A stretch of 64,000 nt of DNA, from the NCBI GenBank assembly GCA_019636475.1, contig JAHBXN010000010.1:62001-126000 (forward strand), given 5' to 3'. The notes under the pieces are model-generated. The model saw nothing but the letters and a program-made list of their open reading frames with translations, was not told where the DNA came from and did no database searches. This document shows, piece after piece, positions 18,084 through 27,008 of the stretch. Source of the DNA: Phycisphaerae bacterium. Lineage in GTDB: Bacteria; Planctomycetota; Phycisphaerae; UBA1845; UTPLA1. Both the position numbers and the translations under genes were made by a program. Position 1 is the stretch's first letter, and each line of letters starts with the position of its first letter.

Positions 18084-18347
18084 TCAGCGAACGAATGGAA
18101 CGGCGCGGCAAATCGTGCGGGCGTCGTTCTCGGCAGCGCAAAGAGGGCAATCGTAGCGGAATTTCACGTCCAGTTCGTCACCGATCATGACAACCAGGTC
18201 CACGTCCCGCAAAACGACCGGCACCGCCCCGCCGGGGCCGAAGTGCATCCCTACGGGGTCCCGGCCGGTCTGAATTCCCAGCGCAAATTCAACCGGCTGA
18301 TCGCAAACCGAACACTGTCCCTGATAGTCCCCCGTGAACCGCTGCAT
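18084..18347 (-). CDS. Small hypothetical protein with two CxxC knuckles
   Basis: An 87-residue soluble protein I cannot name. Two cysteine pairs, C12-x2-C15 (CSVC) and C67-x2-C70 (CPLC), suggest one zinc site joining the two ends, with a hydrophobic strand region (LRDVDLVVMIGDELDVKF) between. Its ribosome site AGGAAG lies in the end of the DUF58 gene 12 bp upstream, so it is the third gene of the moxR-DUF58 operon and probably works with that pair. No signal peptide or membrane segment. Confidence 0.75.
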   Translation of the reverse strand: MQRFTGDYQGQCSVCDQPVEFALGIQTGRDPVGMHFGPGGAVPVVLRDVDLVVMIGDELDVKFRYDCPLCAAENDARTICRAVPFVR

Positions 18348-18359
18348 GAAATCTTCCTG

Positions 18360-19235
18360 TCAGTATCGGCGGCCACGCAACCGGAAATACCTGGTCAATG
18401 GCTCGACAAATGATTCGCCGGTTGTCAGTGTGATGGCCGTCGTGTTCATGCGGCGAAACATGTCATCTCTTGCCGCGGACTCGCTGAGCGCGTGACGGCG
18501 GTACATCTCCCGGAAAGCCGCACTCGTGGTGTCAACAAGCACGCGGCGCCCGGACTCACCATCTTCCAGTTCGACGAAGCGCACATTGGGCAACTCGACC
18601 TCACGTGGATCGCGAACAACGATTGGAATCACGTCATGCCGCCGCCGTACAACACGCAGCGCCTTCTCGTAACCCGAATCCTGGAAGTCGCTGATGATGA
18701 AGACAACGGCTTTGCGACGCATCACATGGTTCAGGTGCTCAAGGGCGGCGGTGATATCGGTTCCGCGATGTCGGGGCTGAAATGAAAGCAAATCGCGTAT
18801 GACCCGGAGCACATGTCGCGTACCTTTTGCCGGTTTGACGTGCAGTTCGATCTCATTGGAGAAGGCAATCAGCCCGACCTTGTCGTTGTTGGTGATGGCG
18901 CTGAAGGCCAGCGTTGCCCCGACTTCAGTGACCAACTCGCGCTTAAGCTGCCCGGCGGTCCCAAAGGCCTGAGAGCCGCTCGAATCCACAAGCAACATGA
19001 CCGTTAATTCCCGCTCCTCGCGAAATCGCTTGATGAACGGCCGGCCGTGACGAGCGGTCACATTCCAATCAATGGATCGAATATCATCGCCGGGCTGATA
19101 CTCGCGAACCTCCTCGAACTCGATGCCCTGCCCTTTGAAGGCGGAATGATACTGCCCGGCAAAGACGTCACTGGCCATATGGCTGGTGCGGATGTGGATG
19201 CGACGAATGCGTTTGAGCAGTTCGGATGCGTTCAT
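18360..19235 (-). CDS. DUF58 / von Willebrand-like domain protein
   Basis: DUF58 family protein (291 residues), almost always paired with a MoxR ATPase and thought to act as its adaptor or substrate in maturing or regulating protein complexes. Signature: YRPGDDIRSIDWNVTARHG-type segment (here EYQPGDDIRSIDWNVTARHG) followed by FIKRFREERELTVMLLVDSSGS, the start of the VWA-like fold with its DxSxS metal-site form. It has no membrane segments, unlike longer DUF58 proteins. It overlaps the end of the MoxR gene by 4 bases (ATGA), showing translational coupling. Confidence 0.92.
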   Translation of the reverse strand: MNASELLKRIRRIHIRTSHMASDVFAGQYHSAFKGQGIEFEEVREYQPGDDIRSIDWNVTARHGRPFIKRFREERELTVMLLVDSSGSQAFGTAGQLKRELVTEVGATLAFSAITNNDKVGLIAFSNEIELHVKPAKGTRHVLRVIRDLLSFQPRHRGTDITAALEHLNHVMRRKAVVFIISDFQDSGYEKALRVVRRRHDVIPIVVRDPREVELPNVRFVELEDGESGRRVLVDTTSAAFREMYRRHALSESAARDDMFRRMNTTAITLTTGESFVEPLTRYFRLRGRRY

Positions 19236-20230
19236 GGAACGGCCACATGATCGAGAATCATTCGCACAATCGAATCGCTCGTCTGCTCTTCCGCCTCGGC
19301 TTCGTAGCTGATGATCACGCGATGGCGCAGGACGACAAGAGCCACATCCTTGACATCCTGCGGCGTCACGAATCCGCGTCCGGCGAGAAACGCATTGGCT
19401 TTAGCGCCCAGGGTCAGCATGATCGACGCACGGGGCGAGGCGCCATACTGGATGAGATGCCCGATATCGAGATCAGCAGTGCGGGGCTCTCGGGTGGCTA
19501 CGACAAGCGAGACGATGTAATCCTTGATCTTGTCGTCGATGTAGATTTCGTCGACGACCTTCCGGGCCTTGAGAATATCCGCCGGATCCATGACCGGCGA
19601 TACGCCGGATGACGTTTGCGTGACAGCCATTCGATCGAGAATCTGCCGTTCCTGCTGTGGCGTGGGATAGCTGACAGTTACCTTCAGCATGAATCGATCG
19701 ACCTGCGCTTCAGGCAGGGGATAGGTGCCTTCCTGCTCGATGGGATTTTGCGTGGCGAGCACCAGGAACGGCTGCGGCAACGGATAGGTCTGGTCGCCGA
19801 TGGTCACCTGCCTTTCCTGCATCGCCTCCAACAGGGCGCTCTGAACCTTCGCGGGCGCACGATTGATTTCGTCCGCGAGGATGATGTTGGTAAAAATCGG
19901 GCCTTTCTTTACAGTAAATTGCCCGTTCTGCGGCTGGTAGATCAACGTGCCGATCAGATCCGCCGGCAACAGATCGGGCGTAAACTGAATGCGCTGGAAG
20001 CCCGTATTGATCGCTCGCGCCATGGTGGACACCGCCGTGGTCTTGGCAAGTCCCGGCACGCCCTCCAGAAGAATATGTCCGTTGGACAACAAGCCGATGG
20101 TGAGGTTCTTAATCATCGCTTCCTGACCAACGATGACGCGGGCCATTTCGTCGCGCAATCGATTGAACGGGTCACTCGCGGCCCGGACCATTTCACCAAT
20201 GTTCTTCACGTCGAGTTGTGACACGATCAT
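19232..20230 (-). CDS. moxR: MoxR-family AAA+ ATPase
   Basis: AAA+ chaperone-type ATPase of the MoxR group, first gene of a three-gene leftward set with DUF58 and a CxxC protein. Walker A is EGVPGLAKTT, Walker B IILADEINRAPAKVQ, followed by LLEAMQERQVTIGDQTYPLP, the sensor-1 segment ATQNPIEQEGTYPLPEAQ and DRFMLK, then the C-terminal ASPRASIMLTLGAKA. The start is uncertain: ATG at 20230 gives MIVSQLDV, while GTG at 20224 has better spacing (8 bases) from GGAG; a longer form from 20344 has no support. The target complex is unknown. Confidence 0.93.
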   Translation of the reverse strand: MIVSQLDVKNIGEMVRAASDPFNRLRDEMARVIVGQEAMIKNLTIGLLSNGHILLEGVPGLAKTTAVSTMARAINTGFQRIQFTPDLLPADLIGTLIYQPQNGQFTVKKGPIFTNIILADEINRAPAKVQSALLEAMQERQVTIGDQTYPLPQPFLVLATQNPIEQEGTYPLPEAQVDRFMLKVTVSYPTPQQERQILDRMAVTQTSSGVSPVMDPADILKARKVVDEIYIDDKIKDYIVSLVVATREPRTADLDIGHLIQYGASPRASIMLTLGAKANAFLAGRGFVTPQDVKDVALVVLRHRVIISYEAEAEEQTSDSIVRMILDHVAVP

Positions 20231-20482
20231 TGCTCCGTCTGCCCGGGGTTCTCGCGGACAGGTACAAGCAGCCCCAGACAGCGGGACTGCCGCGATGTTT
20301 AACGGCTGCACATTCTTCAAGCCGTTTTGTTCGCTGGCCTGCATGCGTCAATGCCGTTGTAGACGAGTCTCGACCCGACTACCTGTCAAATCCGGGAATA
20401 CGACTGTTCCGGCCGGGGCGATGAAGCGGCGGCAGCGCAGCTCAAGCCGTTTTCGGCCGGGCCGCAGCGGAGCCCGCAACCG

Positions 20483-22543
20483 CTAGGCCGGGACGGTTTC
20501 GTACGCCGCATTGCGAGATTTCACCTTTCGGCCGAAGACCAGCACAATGGCCAGCAGAATGATTGCGGCAATGGCGGTGCCATAATACACATTCCACGTC
20601 TTGTGATAGAAATCGGGCGCGGTCTCGATGAGGTAATAATCCAGCAAATCAGTACAGAGCAGGCCGACGACGGCTGTGACCAATGCGTACGGTAGCTGCG
20701 TCCGGACATGTCGCGCGAGGCTGCATTCAGTCGTGATGGAGGATAGCACCGTTGTGTCACTAATGGGCGAGCAATGGTCGCCGAAGACGGCGCCGGTGAG
20801 GACAGCTCCGATCGTTGCATAAAACAGCGGAATTGCCTGGCCCGTCGGCAGGTCCGCCAGAAGGCCCGCGGCGATACTGACGGCGGTCGGACAAAGAATC
20901 GACATGGTGCCCCAACTCGTGCCGGTGGCAAATGAGACAATGCAGGCCGTCAGAAAGACAGCAGTCGGAAGCATCGGGACTGCGAACTTGCCGTTGTCGG
21001 AGAGTGTTTTCAGGAAATCGGTCATGACCGGACCCAGTTCGAGGTCCTTGGTTGCCGTTGAAAGTCCCCATGCAAGGATCAGGACGATCTGCGCCCCGAA
21101 GATTCGCTGCATGCCCCCCTGCATGGCCTCCATGGTCTTGCCGAGCGACATTGTGCGGGAGAACACGGTCATCACTGCCGCCACCATCGCAGAAGTCAGT
21201 CCGGCATAAAGCAGCGCGGTGTATGAGTTCGCCTTTCCGAGCACCTGCTTGATGCTTTCCGCGATTTCCGCTACCGATCCGAACGATAGCGTGATGCCGG
21301 CTTCTGAACAGCCGTTGCGTCCGGTGATCGCCAGAAGCAGGAGCGTCATGAACACGAGCGTCGCCACCGGGAAGAAACCCAGCGCCCAATGGCTGATGTC
21401 GCGCGTCTCGGAACGGCCGCCGTTTGTTGAATTAGACGCGTTGGCACCGGCTGCGCGGAGCAGATCGGAATCCTGTCCGCCGGCGGCTTCGGCCTCGGCG
21501 CGCTTCATGGGGCCAAAGTCTCGCCCCGTCCAGGCAATTATGAATACCATCCACAACGCAAGCCACGCATAAGTGCGATAGGGAATGCTCGTCCAGAAGG
21601 CCGTCGACCCGTTCACGCCGTCGAGGAAGGCCGGGCGGTGGTCTCCCAATTCCTTGAGCCCGCCGTCCAGAAAGTTAATCTCCTGAGCCAGCCATGTTCC
21701 GATGAACAAAGACGCAACCGGAGCGGCGGTCGAATCGACGATGTATGCGAGCTTTGCACGGCTGAGACGTAGCTTGTCGAAGACCGGTCGCATCGATGGA
21801 CCGAGTATCAGAGAGTTTGCGTAGTCATCGAAGAAGACTACCAGCCCGCCGACAAGCGCGCCCAACTGCCCACTGCGCGGCGTGCGCATCCAATGCATTA
21901 CGCGGGCAACCATCGCGCGCGTCCCGCCATTGGCTTCGATGATGCCGATCATGCCGCCGATGAATTGCGTAAAAATAATGACCTGGAGGCGTTCGTAACC
22001 GGCTCCGACGCGATCGGTATCGCCGAAGTTGGGCGGAATGAACACTCCGATAAGGTACTGGTCCACAGCGAACATCACCATTTCGATCGGATTGTTCTGT
22101 CCTGAGTACAGGCAAAGCATGCAGGCGGCCGTCAGAATTCCGATCGCAAGCGCCGGAATGACCTGCTGAGTGATGATGGCCAGCAGGATCGCCACGATGG
22201 CGGGCGTCAGTGACCAGAGACCGTAATGCAGTCCGGCTGCCTTCGCTCGCGGTTGAGTTTTCGCTGCGGCATCGGTTGATTGTGTCGCGAGTTCGTCCGC
22301 CTCAGTTGCCACGACCGTCGGGGATGATTCTCCCGGCGCGTCGGCAATCACAGATTCGGCCGCTTCGGATTGATGTGCCGAGTCGACTGCTCTTTCAGCG
22401 CGAGAAGTAACATCGGAATTTGCGGTGGAGGTCGTCGGCTGGGGTTCAACGGGGACGGTCTGCCCCATGGCGAAGGGCAGGACGAAGAGCACGGCAACGA
22501 CCGGCACCAGCCAGTATCGCCTGCATCGCGTGGGACCAAGCAT
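20483..22543 (-). CDS. NhaC-family Na+/H+ antiporter
   Basis: Polytopic inner-membrane antiporter of the NhaC group (686 residues). After a signal-like first helix (YWLVPVVAVLFVLPFAMG) there is an unusual 80-residue Ser/Thr/Ala/Glu-rich segment, then the transporter core beginning LWSLTPAIVAILLAI. Conserved NhaC features: GGMIGIIEANGG, VVFFDDYANSLILGPSMRP, YIVDSTAAPVASL, SFATGTSWGTMSILCPTAV and VFGDHCSPISDTTVLSS. The ATG at 22543 is preceded by GAGG at 8 bases; 13 further residues from 22582 lack such a site. It is divergent from thrC. The long periplasm-facing linker is not typical of biochemically studied NhaC. Confidence 0.92.
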   Translation of the reverse strand: MLGPTRCRRYWLVPVVAVLFVLPFAMGQTVPVEPQPTTSTANSDVTSRAERAVDSAHQSEAAESVIADAPGESSPTVVATEADELATQSTDAAAKTQPRAKAAGLHYGLWSLTPAIVAILLAIITQQVIPALAIGILTAACMLCLYSGQNNPIEMVMFAVDQYLIGVFIPPNFGDTDRVGAGYERLQVIIFTQFIGGMIGIIEANGGTRAMVARVMHWMRTPRSGQLGALVGGLVVFFDDYANSLILGPSMRPVFDKLRLSRAKLAYIVDSTAAPVASLFIGTWLAQEINFLDGGLKELGDHRPAFLDGVNGSTAFWTSIPYRTYAWLALWMVFIIAWTGRDFGPMKRAEAEAAGGQDSDLLRAAGANASNSTNGGRSETRDISHWALGFFPVATLVFMTLLLLAITGRNGCSEAGITLSFGSVAEIAESIKQVLGKANSYTALLYAGLTSAMVAAVMTVFSRTMSLGKTMEAMQGGMQRIFGAQIVLILAWGLSTATKDLELGPVMTDFLKTLSDNGKFAVPMLPTAVFLTACIVSFATGTSWGTMSILCPTAVSIAAGLLADLPTGQAIPLFYATIGAVLTGAVFGDHCSPISDTTVLSSITTECSLARHVRTQLPYALVTAVVGLLCTDLLDYYLIETAPDFYHKTWNVYYGTAIAAIILLAIVLVFGRKVKSRNAAYETVPA

Positions 22544-22618
22544 GAAAACGCCTCGATTCACGGAGCGGCACTCTACTCCCACCGGCCGATGTTTTCAATC
22601 GACACCCCGCTCGTTACC

Positions 22619-24031
22619 ATGACTCATATGACGGATGTCGCCTTTCTTCGCTGCATTCGACCTGCGTGCGCGGCCACGTCAGACCTCGCATCTGATTCAT
22701 TCATGTGCGATCGCTGCGGTTCACTCCTGGACGTCGCATATCAGTGGGACCGACTGGCGACGCCGGGGCATCTTGGGTTCTTTGATGAACGCCACCAATC
22801 GCGGATCGAGCCGATCGATTTCTCCGGCGTCTGGCGATTTCGTGAACTGCTGCCTTTCGCGGTGCCCGAGTCGCTCGTGACGATTGGCGAAGGTCAGACC
22901 ATTCTCCATGCGGCGGACGTGCGCCGGATTGACCTGCCGCTCCGTTCCGGACAACTCTACTTTCAATACGAAGGACTCAATCCATCCGGCAGCTTCAAGG
23001 ACAACGGCATGGCGGCCGCCTTTACGATGGCGCGCCGGCTGGGTCGTCAGCGTGTCGCCTGTGCGTCGACCGGCAACACCAGTGCGAGCCTGGCGCTGTA
23101 CGCATCGCTCACCCGGCTCTCGGATGACCAGCCGATGCAGGGCATCGTCTTCGTTGGAGCCGGCAAAATCGCGTATGGCAAGCTGTCGCAGGCCCTCGAC
23201 TATGGCGCGCTGACGCTCCAAATCGAAGGCGATTTCGATGCCTGCCTGAAGCAAATTCGAGACGCGGCACCAAGGTTAAAACTGTACCTCATGAACTCGG
23301 TGAATCCGTTTCGCCTCGAAGGACAGAAGGCAATCATGTACCGCGTTCTGGAGGCGATGGGATGGGAAGTTCCGGACTGGATCATCGTGCCCGGCGGCAA
23401 CCTCGGCAATTCGGCGGCCTTCGGCAAGGCGTTCATTGAGTTGCAGGAGCTGGGCCTGGTTCATCGCATGCCCCGCCTGGCGATCGTGAACGCGCGCGGC
23501 GCGAACACGCTGTTCGAATTGGTGCACACACGCGGCCTTACATGGAACAACGGCAACTGGGATGACGCGATTGTCGTCGCCCATCGCAACGAACGTGCCA
23601 AGGCCGGTCTTCGAGCGCGCACGATCGCCTCGGCCATCGAGATCGCCGACCCGGTCAATCTGCCAAAAGCGCTGCGTTCACTTAGCGCTCTGAATGGCGT
23701 CGTCACGGACGTGAGCGATGAAGAGATCCTTGACGAAAAAGCACGAATCGGCCGCAGCGGTTTCGGATGCGAACCGGCCAGTGCCGCAAGCCTGGCTGGA
23801 CTTCGTCGACTGATTCGCGAGGGCACGGTGGATCACGACGCTCGCGTCGTCTGCATCCTGACCGGCCACGGGCTGAAGGACCCGGACGCAACCGCGAGCT
23901 ATCATATGGGTGTCAAACAGTTGGAACAGGCGGAGACGCCCGGGGCCCCGGTTCGCCCACATTCAAACCGCCCGATTCGGGTGGCAAACGACCTGGACGC
24001 CATCTGCCGAACGATCGAGGAGCATAGCTGA
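22619..24031 (+). CDS. thrC: Threonine synthase
   Basis: PLP enzyme making threonine from O-phosphohomoserine. About 470 residues. The N-terminal part has the family's zinc-ribbon-like Cys cluster (LRCIRPAC ... MCDRCGSLLDV). The PLP lysine lies in GLNPSGSFKDNGMAAA, then STGNTSASLALYASL and the phosphate loop VPGGNLGNSAAFGKAF. The start is unclear: ATG 22619, or ATG 22628 three codons later, neither with a strong ribosome site; longer forms would overlap the divergent antiporter gene. The DUF59 gene follows after 1 base. Confidence 0.93.
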   Translation: MTHMTDVAFLRCIRPACAATSDLASDSFMCDRCGSLLDVAYQWDRLATPGHLGFFDERHQSRIEPIDFSGVWRFRELLPFAVPESLVTIGEGQTILHAADVRRIDLPLRSGQLYFQYEGLNPSGSFKDNGMAAAFTMARRLGRQRVACASTGNTSASLALYASLTRLSDDQPMQGIVFVGAGKIAYGKLSQALDYGALTLQIEGDFDACLKQIRDAAPRLKLYLMNSVNPFRLEGQKAIMYRVLEAMGWEVPDWIIVPGGNLGNSAAFGKAFIELQELGLVHRMPRLAIVNARGANTLFELVHTRGLTWNNGNWDDAIVVAHRNERAKAGLRARTIASAIEIADPVNLPKALRSLSALNGVVTDVSDEEILDEKARIGRSGFGCEPASAASLAGLRRLIREGTVDHDARVVCILTGHGLKDPDATASYHMGVKQLEQAETPGAPVRPHSNRPIRVANDLDAICRTIEEHS

Positions 24032-24032
24032 T

Positions 24033-24404
24033 ATGGCCCATAGCGCGCAGGATCTCCGCGGTCGGATCGAAAGTGTCCTTCGCACCATTCGCGATCCGGA
24101 GATTCCGGTCAACATTGTGGAGTTGGGGCTGATCTACCAGCTTGATGTGAGCGGCACCGGATCGATTGCCATTCGCATGACACTCACGACGCCAAACTGC
24201 CCCGTCGCGGGCGACCTGCTTCGGGAAGTGGAGCAGAAGGTTCGAGGTGTGGACGGCGTGACCGAGGCCAGAGTGGATCTCGTCTGGGAACCGCCATGGC
24301 AGCGGTCGATGATGTCAGACGCAGCAAAGCTTCAACTTGACATGTTTGACGGCGATATCCCCTCGCACAAGGAAAAGTTCATCAAGCTCGGTCGGCTCAA
24401 ATAG
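24033..24404 (+). CDS. DUF59/MIP18 Fe-S cluster assembly factor
   Basis: A 123-residue single-domain DUF59 (MIP18/SufT/PaaD-like) protein that helps maturation of Fe-S proteins in the cytoplasm. Motifs: IRDPEIPVNIVELGLIYQLDV, MTLTTPNCPVAGDLLREVE with the reactive-type cysteine, and LVWEPPWQRSMMSDAAKLQL at the end. The ATG is 1 base after the thrC stop; GAGGAG inside the end of thrC is the ribosome site, so the two are co-transcribed. The cysteine desulfurase at 4.5 kb and the CDGSH protein at 30 kb are other Fe-S-related genes here. Confidence 0.92.
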   Translation: MAHSAQDLRGRIESVLRTIRDPEIPVNIVELGLIYQLDVSGTGSIAIRMTLTTPNCPVAGDLLREVEQKVRGVDGVTEARVDLVWEPPWQRSMMSDAAKLQLDMFDGDIPSHKEKFIKLGRLK

Positions 24405-24408
24405 CCGA

Positions 24409-24984
24409 TCAGCGGGTGTCGAACTCACTGCCGCATTCCGGGCAGCGCCGCCGCTTGAGGCCGGTGAGAATGTAGCCGCAGGAAATACATCTCGTGGGGT
24501 CCATCGCCGCTCGCGCAAGCTCGCCTGAAACGCCCAAAGCTCCGACCGCCAGTCCCGCACGATGCAGGATTGTCCGAGCCACCGAGACGGATTCAACAAT
24601 GAACAGAATGTTCACCAGCGGCACGAACATGGCCAGCGAGATCGTTATACACCGATCCAACAACTTACCCAGGTTGAAAGACTGAACGCCCATCACAACG
24701 GCCAGCGCGAAAGTCGGCAGGAGTTCGACCACGCCGATTCGCCAGTCCGCAAGCCAAATCGAGGGGAACAGAAGTAACGCGGCCTGGCCCAGCAAGGCAA
24801 ACGGTGCAATCCGAATGATCCAGCGAAGTCCACCTGCGACATACACGAGATCATACCGTCCTGCATGAAAATCCAGCCTCGTGCGAAACTCAGTCAGGCC
24901 CACCCCACAGAAGATGCAGGCAGCCTCCGGATCGTCCGGGGCATCGAACTTCTGGCGGCAGGCTCGGCACGTGTAGGTTGGCAT
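24409..24984 (-). CDS. Membrane protein with N- and C-terminal zinc ribbons
   Basis: Unnamed 191-residue membrane protein. It begins with a zinc-knuckle domain (YTCRACRQKFD ... ACIFCG), has about three hydrophobic segments between residues 55 and 130 (IIRIAPFALLGQAALLLFP, LLPTFALAVVMGV, AMFVPLVNILFIV) and ends in a second ribbon, CISCGYILTGLKRRRCPECGSEFD. That last motif recurs in many planctomycete proteins and again in the gene at 42.1 kb. Both ends would face the cytoplasm if the ribbons are metal-loaded there. It is convergent with thrC-DUF59, 4 bp away. Function unknown. Confidence 0.8.
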   Translation of the reverse strand: MPTYTCRACRQKFDAPDDPEAACIFCGVGLTEFRTRLDFHAGRYDLVYVAGGLRWIIRIAPFALLGQAALLLFPSIWLADWRIGVVELLPTFALAVVMGVQSFNLGKLLDRCITISLAMFVPLVNILFIVESVSVARTILHRAGLAVGALGVSGELARAAMDPTRCISCGYILTGLKRRRCPECGSEFDTR

Positions 24985-25250
24985 GATGTCAGCATAGGAA
25001 TTCTAGCTTCGTCGCTGTTGTTGGCGAGCCGTATTCCCGAGTTCGCGTTCGGAAATGGGGTCTGAAAGACTTTGCGAACGGGAATCGTTAACATCCCGTC
25101 GGCGCAACTAGAATTGCCCGACATCTTGCTCGAGCCGGACGTCGCGCCGGACCGAGCTGAATGACGGTTGAGGTGGATCGGCGTCTGCGGAGGATACGAA
25201 TCCGGCCCGGACGAATTCCCGGCTCATATCAGGCAAATACGGAGAATCCC

Positions 25251-26885
25251 TTGGCATACCCAGATCTACGTTCATTCGTTGAAGGGCTTGAGAAAGCCGG
25301 CCAGCTCCGGCGCGTCCGCGTCGAAGTTGACCCTGAGCTGGAGATTACCGAGATTGCTGACCGGATGTCGAAATCGCCTTCGCCGGAAGGCGGAAACGCC
25401 GGCCCAGCCACTGACCCAACGCACGGTCGACTCGGCGGCTACGGGCTGTTGTTTGAGCGCGTTCGAGGCAGCCGGATTCCAGTCGCCATCAATCTTTTCG
25501 GTAGCTACGCCCGGATGCGAATGGCGCTCGGGTGCGAAAGCTTCGAGGCACTGGCCGACAAGGTTCAGAAGCTCGTCAAGCCTGAGCCGCCAACGACCTT
25601 TCTTGAGAAGGTAAAAATGCTGCCGGAACTGGCCAAGATTGCCAGCTATCCGCCAAAACGGGTCAAGCGCGGCATCTGCCAGGAGGTCGTTCTCACCCAG
25701 GATGCCGACCTTCTGGCACTCCCAATCCTCAAATGCTGGCCGCACGATGGCGGATCTGATCTTGAGGTAATCGAAGATGGGAAGTACGGCGGCGCGGAAG
25801 CGCATTCTCACGACGCCGCTGCCGGCCGATCCACGGCCAACGAAGTGGAGATTCAATCTCAGCGATCCGGAACGACTGCCCCCGTGGGACGCTACATAAC
25901 GCTGGCCGGTATTTATACGACCGCGCCGGATGGATCCGAACCCAACATCGGGATGTACCGAATTCAGGTCACTGGATCGAAAAGCGCGATCTACCATTGT
26001 CACATGCACCATGATGGCGCGCGGCATCATCGAATGTGGGCCGCGCAGGGAAAGGACATGCCCGTCGCCATCGTTCTCGGCGGCGAGAGCGTCCTGCCCT
26101 ACGCGGCGACATGTCCGTTGCCCCCCAGCGTTGGCGAATTACTGTTCGCCGGTTTTCTCAATGACGGCGGCATCCCGCTTGTTTCCGCGAAGACCGTCCC
26201 GATTGAAGTTCCGGCCAATGCCGAAATCGTGATAGAAGGTTTCGTCAGTGCCCGGGAGACGACGCGCGAGGGCCCCTTTGGCGATCATACCGGCTTCTAC
26301 AGCCTCGCCGACCGGTTCCCGACGATTCGCGTGACCGCGATCACCCATCGGGAGTCTCCGATCTACCCGACCACGATTGTCGGTCTGCCGCCGATGGAAG
26401 ACTATGCGATGGGGAAAGCGACCGAGCGCGTCTTCCTGCCGCTACTGCAGATGCTAATACCTGACATCGTGGATTATCACCTGCCCCGATGGGGCGCGTT
26501 TCACAACTTCGCCTTCATCAAGATCCGCAAGGAGTATCCGTATCAGGCCCGAAAGGTTGCGAGCAGCATATGGGGCGCGGGGCAGATGATGTTCACAAAG
26601 TTCATTGTCATTGTGGATGAGGATATCGACGTTCACGACGAGCAGGCCGTCATGTTCATGGTGGGCGCAAATGTTGATCCGCGTCGGGACACCTTCGTCG
26701 TCGATGGGCCGCTCGATATCCTCGACCACTCGGCCCCCTACTGTGGTGCGGGAAGCAAGATCGGAATCGATGCGACTCGCAAGATTCCCGGCGAAGGAAT
26801 CATCCGAGACTGGCCAAAGCTGCTGCGAATGAATGACGCCACGCGGCGGCTGGTGGACGCCCGCTGGCGAGAATATGGGCTATAG
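25251..26885 (+). CDS. ubiD: UbiD-family prenylated-FMN decarboxylase
   Basis: UbiD-like (de)carboxylase that uses prenylated FMN from UbiX, typically for ubiquinone or menaquinone-type aromatic precursors. I start it at TTG 25251: GGAG lies 6 bases upstream and the protein then begins (M)AYPDLRSFVEGLEKAGQLRRV as the family does; the upstream 30 codons look non-coding. Core motifs: ITEIADRMSKSP, NLFGSYARM, CPLPPSVGELLFAGFLNDGG, ETTREGPFGDHTGFYSL, the metal/cofactor Glu-Arg region and FTKFIVIVDEDIDVHD. Length 544. ubiX lies 19 kb away next to menG, so this may act in futalosine-type menaquinone synthesis, but that is inference. Confidence 0.9.
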   Translation: MAYPDLRSFVEGLEKAGQLRRVRVEVDPELEITEIADRMSKSPSPEGGNAGPATDPTHGRLGGYGLLFERVRGSRIPVAINLFGSYARMRMALGCESFEALADKVQKLVKPEPPTTFLEKVKMLPELAKIASYPPKRVKRGICQEVVLTQDADLLALPILKCWPHDGGSDLEVIEDGKYGGAEAHSHDAAAGRSTANEVEIQSQRSGTTAPVGRYITLAGIYTTAPDGSEPNIGMYRIQVTGSKSAIYHCHMHHDGARHHRMWAAQGKDMPVAIVLGGESVLPYAATCPLPPSVGELLFAGFLNDGGIPLVSAKTVPIEVPANAEIVIEGFVSARETTREGPFGDHTGFYSLADRFPTIRVTAITHRESPIYPTTIVGLPPMEDYAMGKATERVFLPLLQMLIPDIVDYHLPRWGAFHNFAFIKIRKEYPYQARKVASSIWGAGQMMFTKFIVIVDEDIDVHDEQAVMFMVGANVDPRRDTFVVDGPLDILDHSAPYCGAGSKIGIDATRKIPGEGIIRDWPKLLRMNDATRRLVDARWREYGL

Positions 26886-27008
26886 TCCGGCGCACGGGGC
26901 GCAAAGGCCGGGCCGGAGCAGGCTGCGACTCACTCGCGACACGACACTTACGTCCTCACGAACTTACCTCGTTGCCAGACGCCCCGGGCCGTCTATGATG
27001 GTCCGTTT

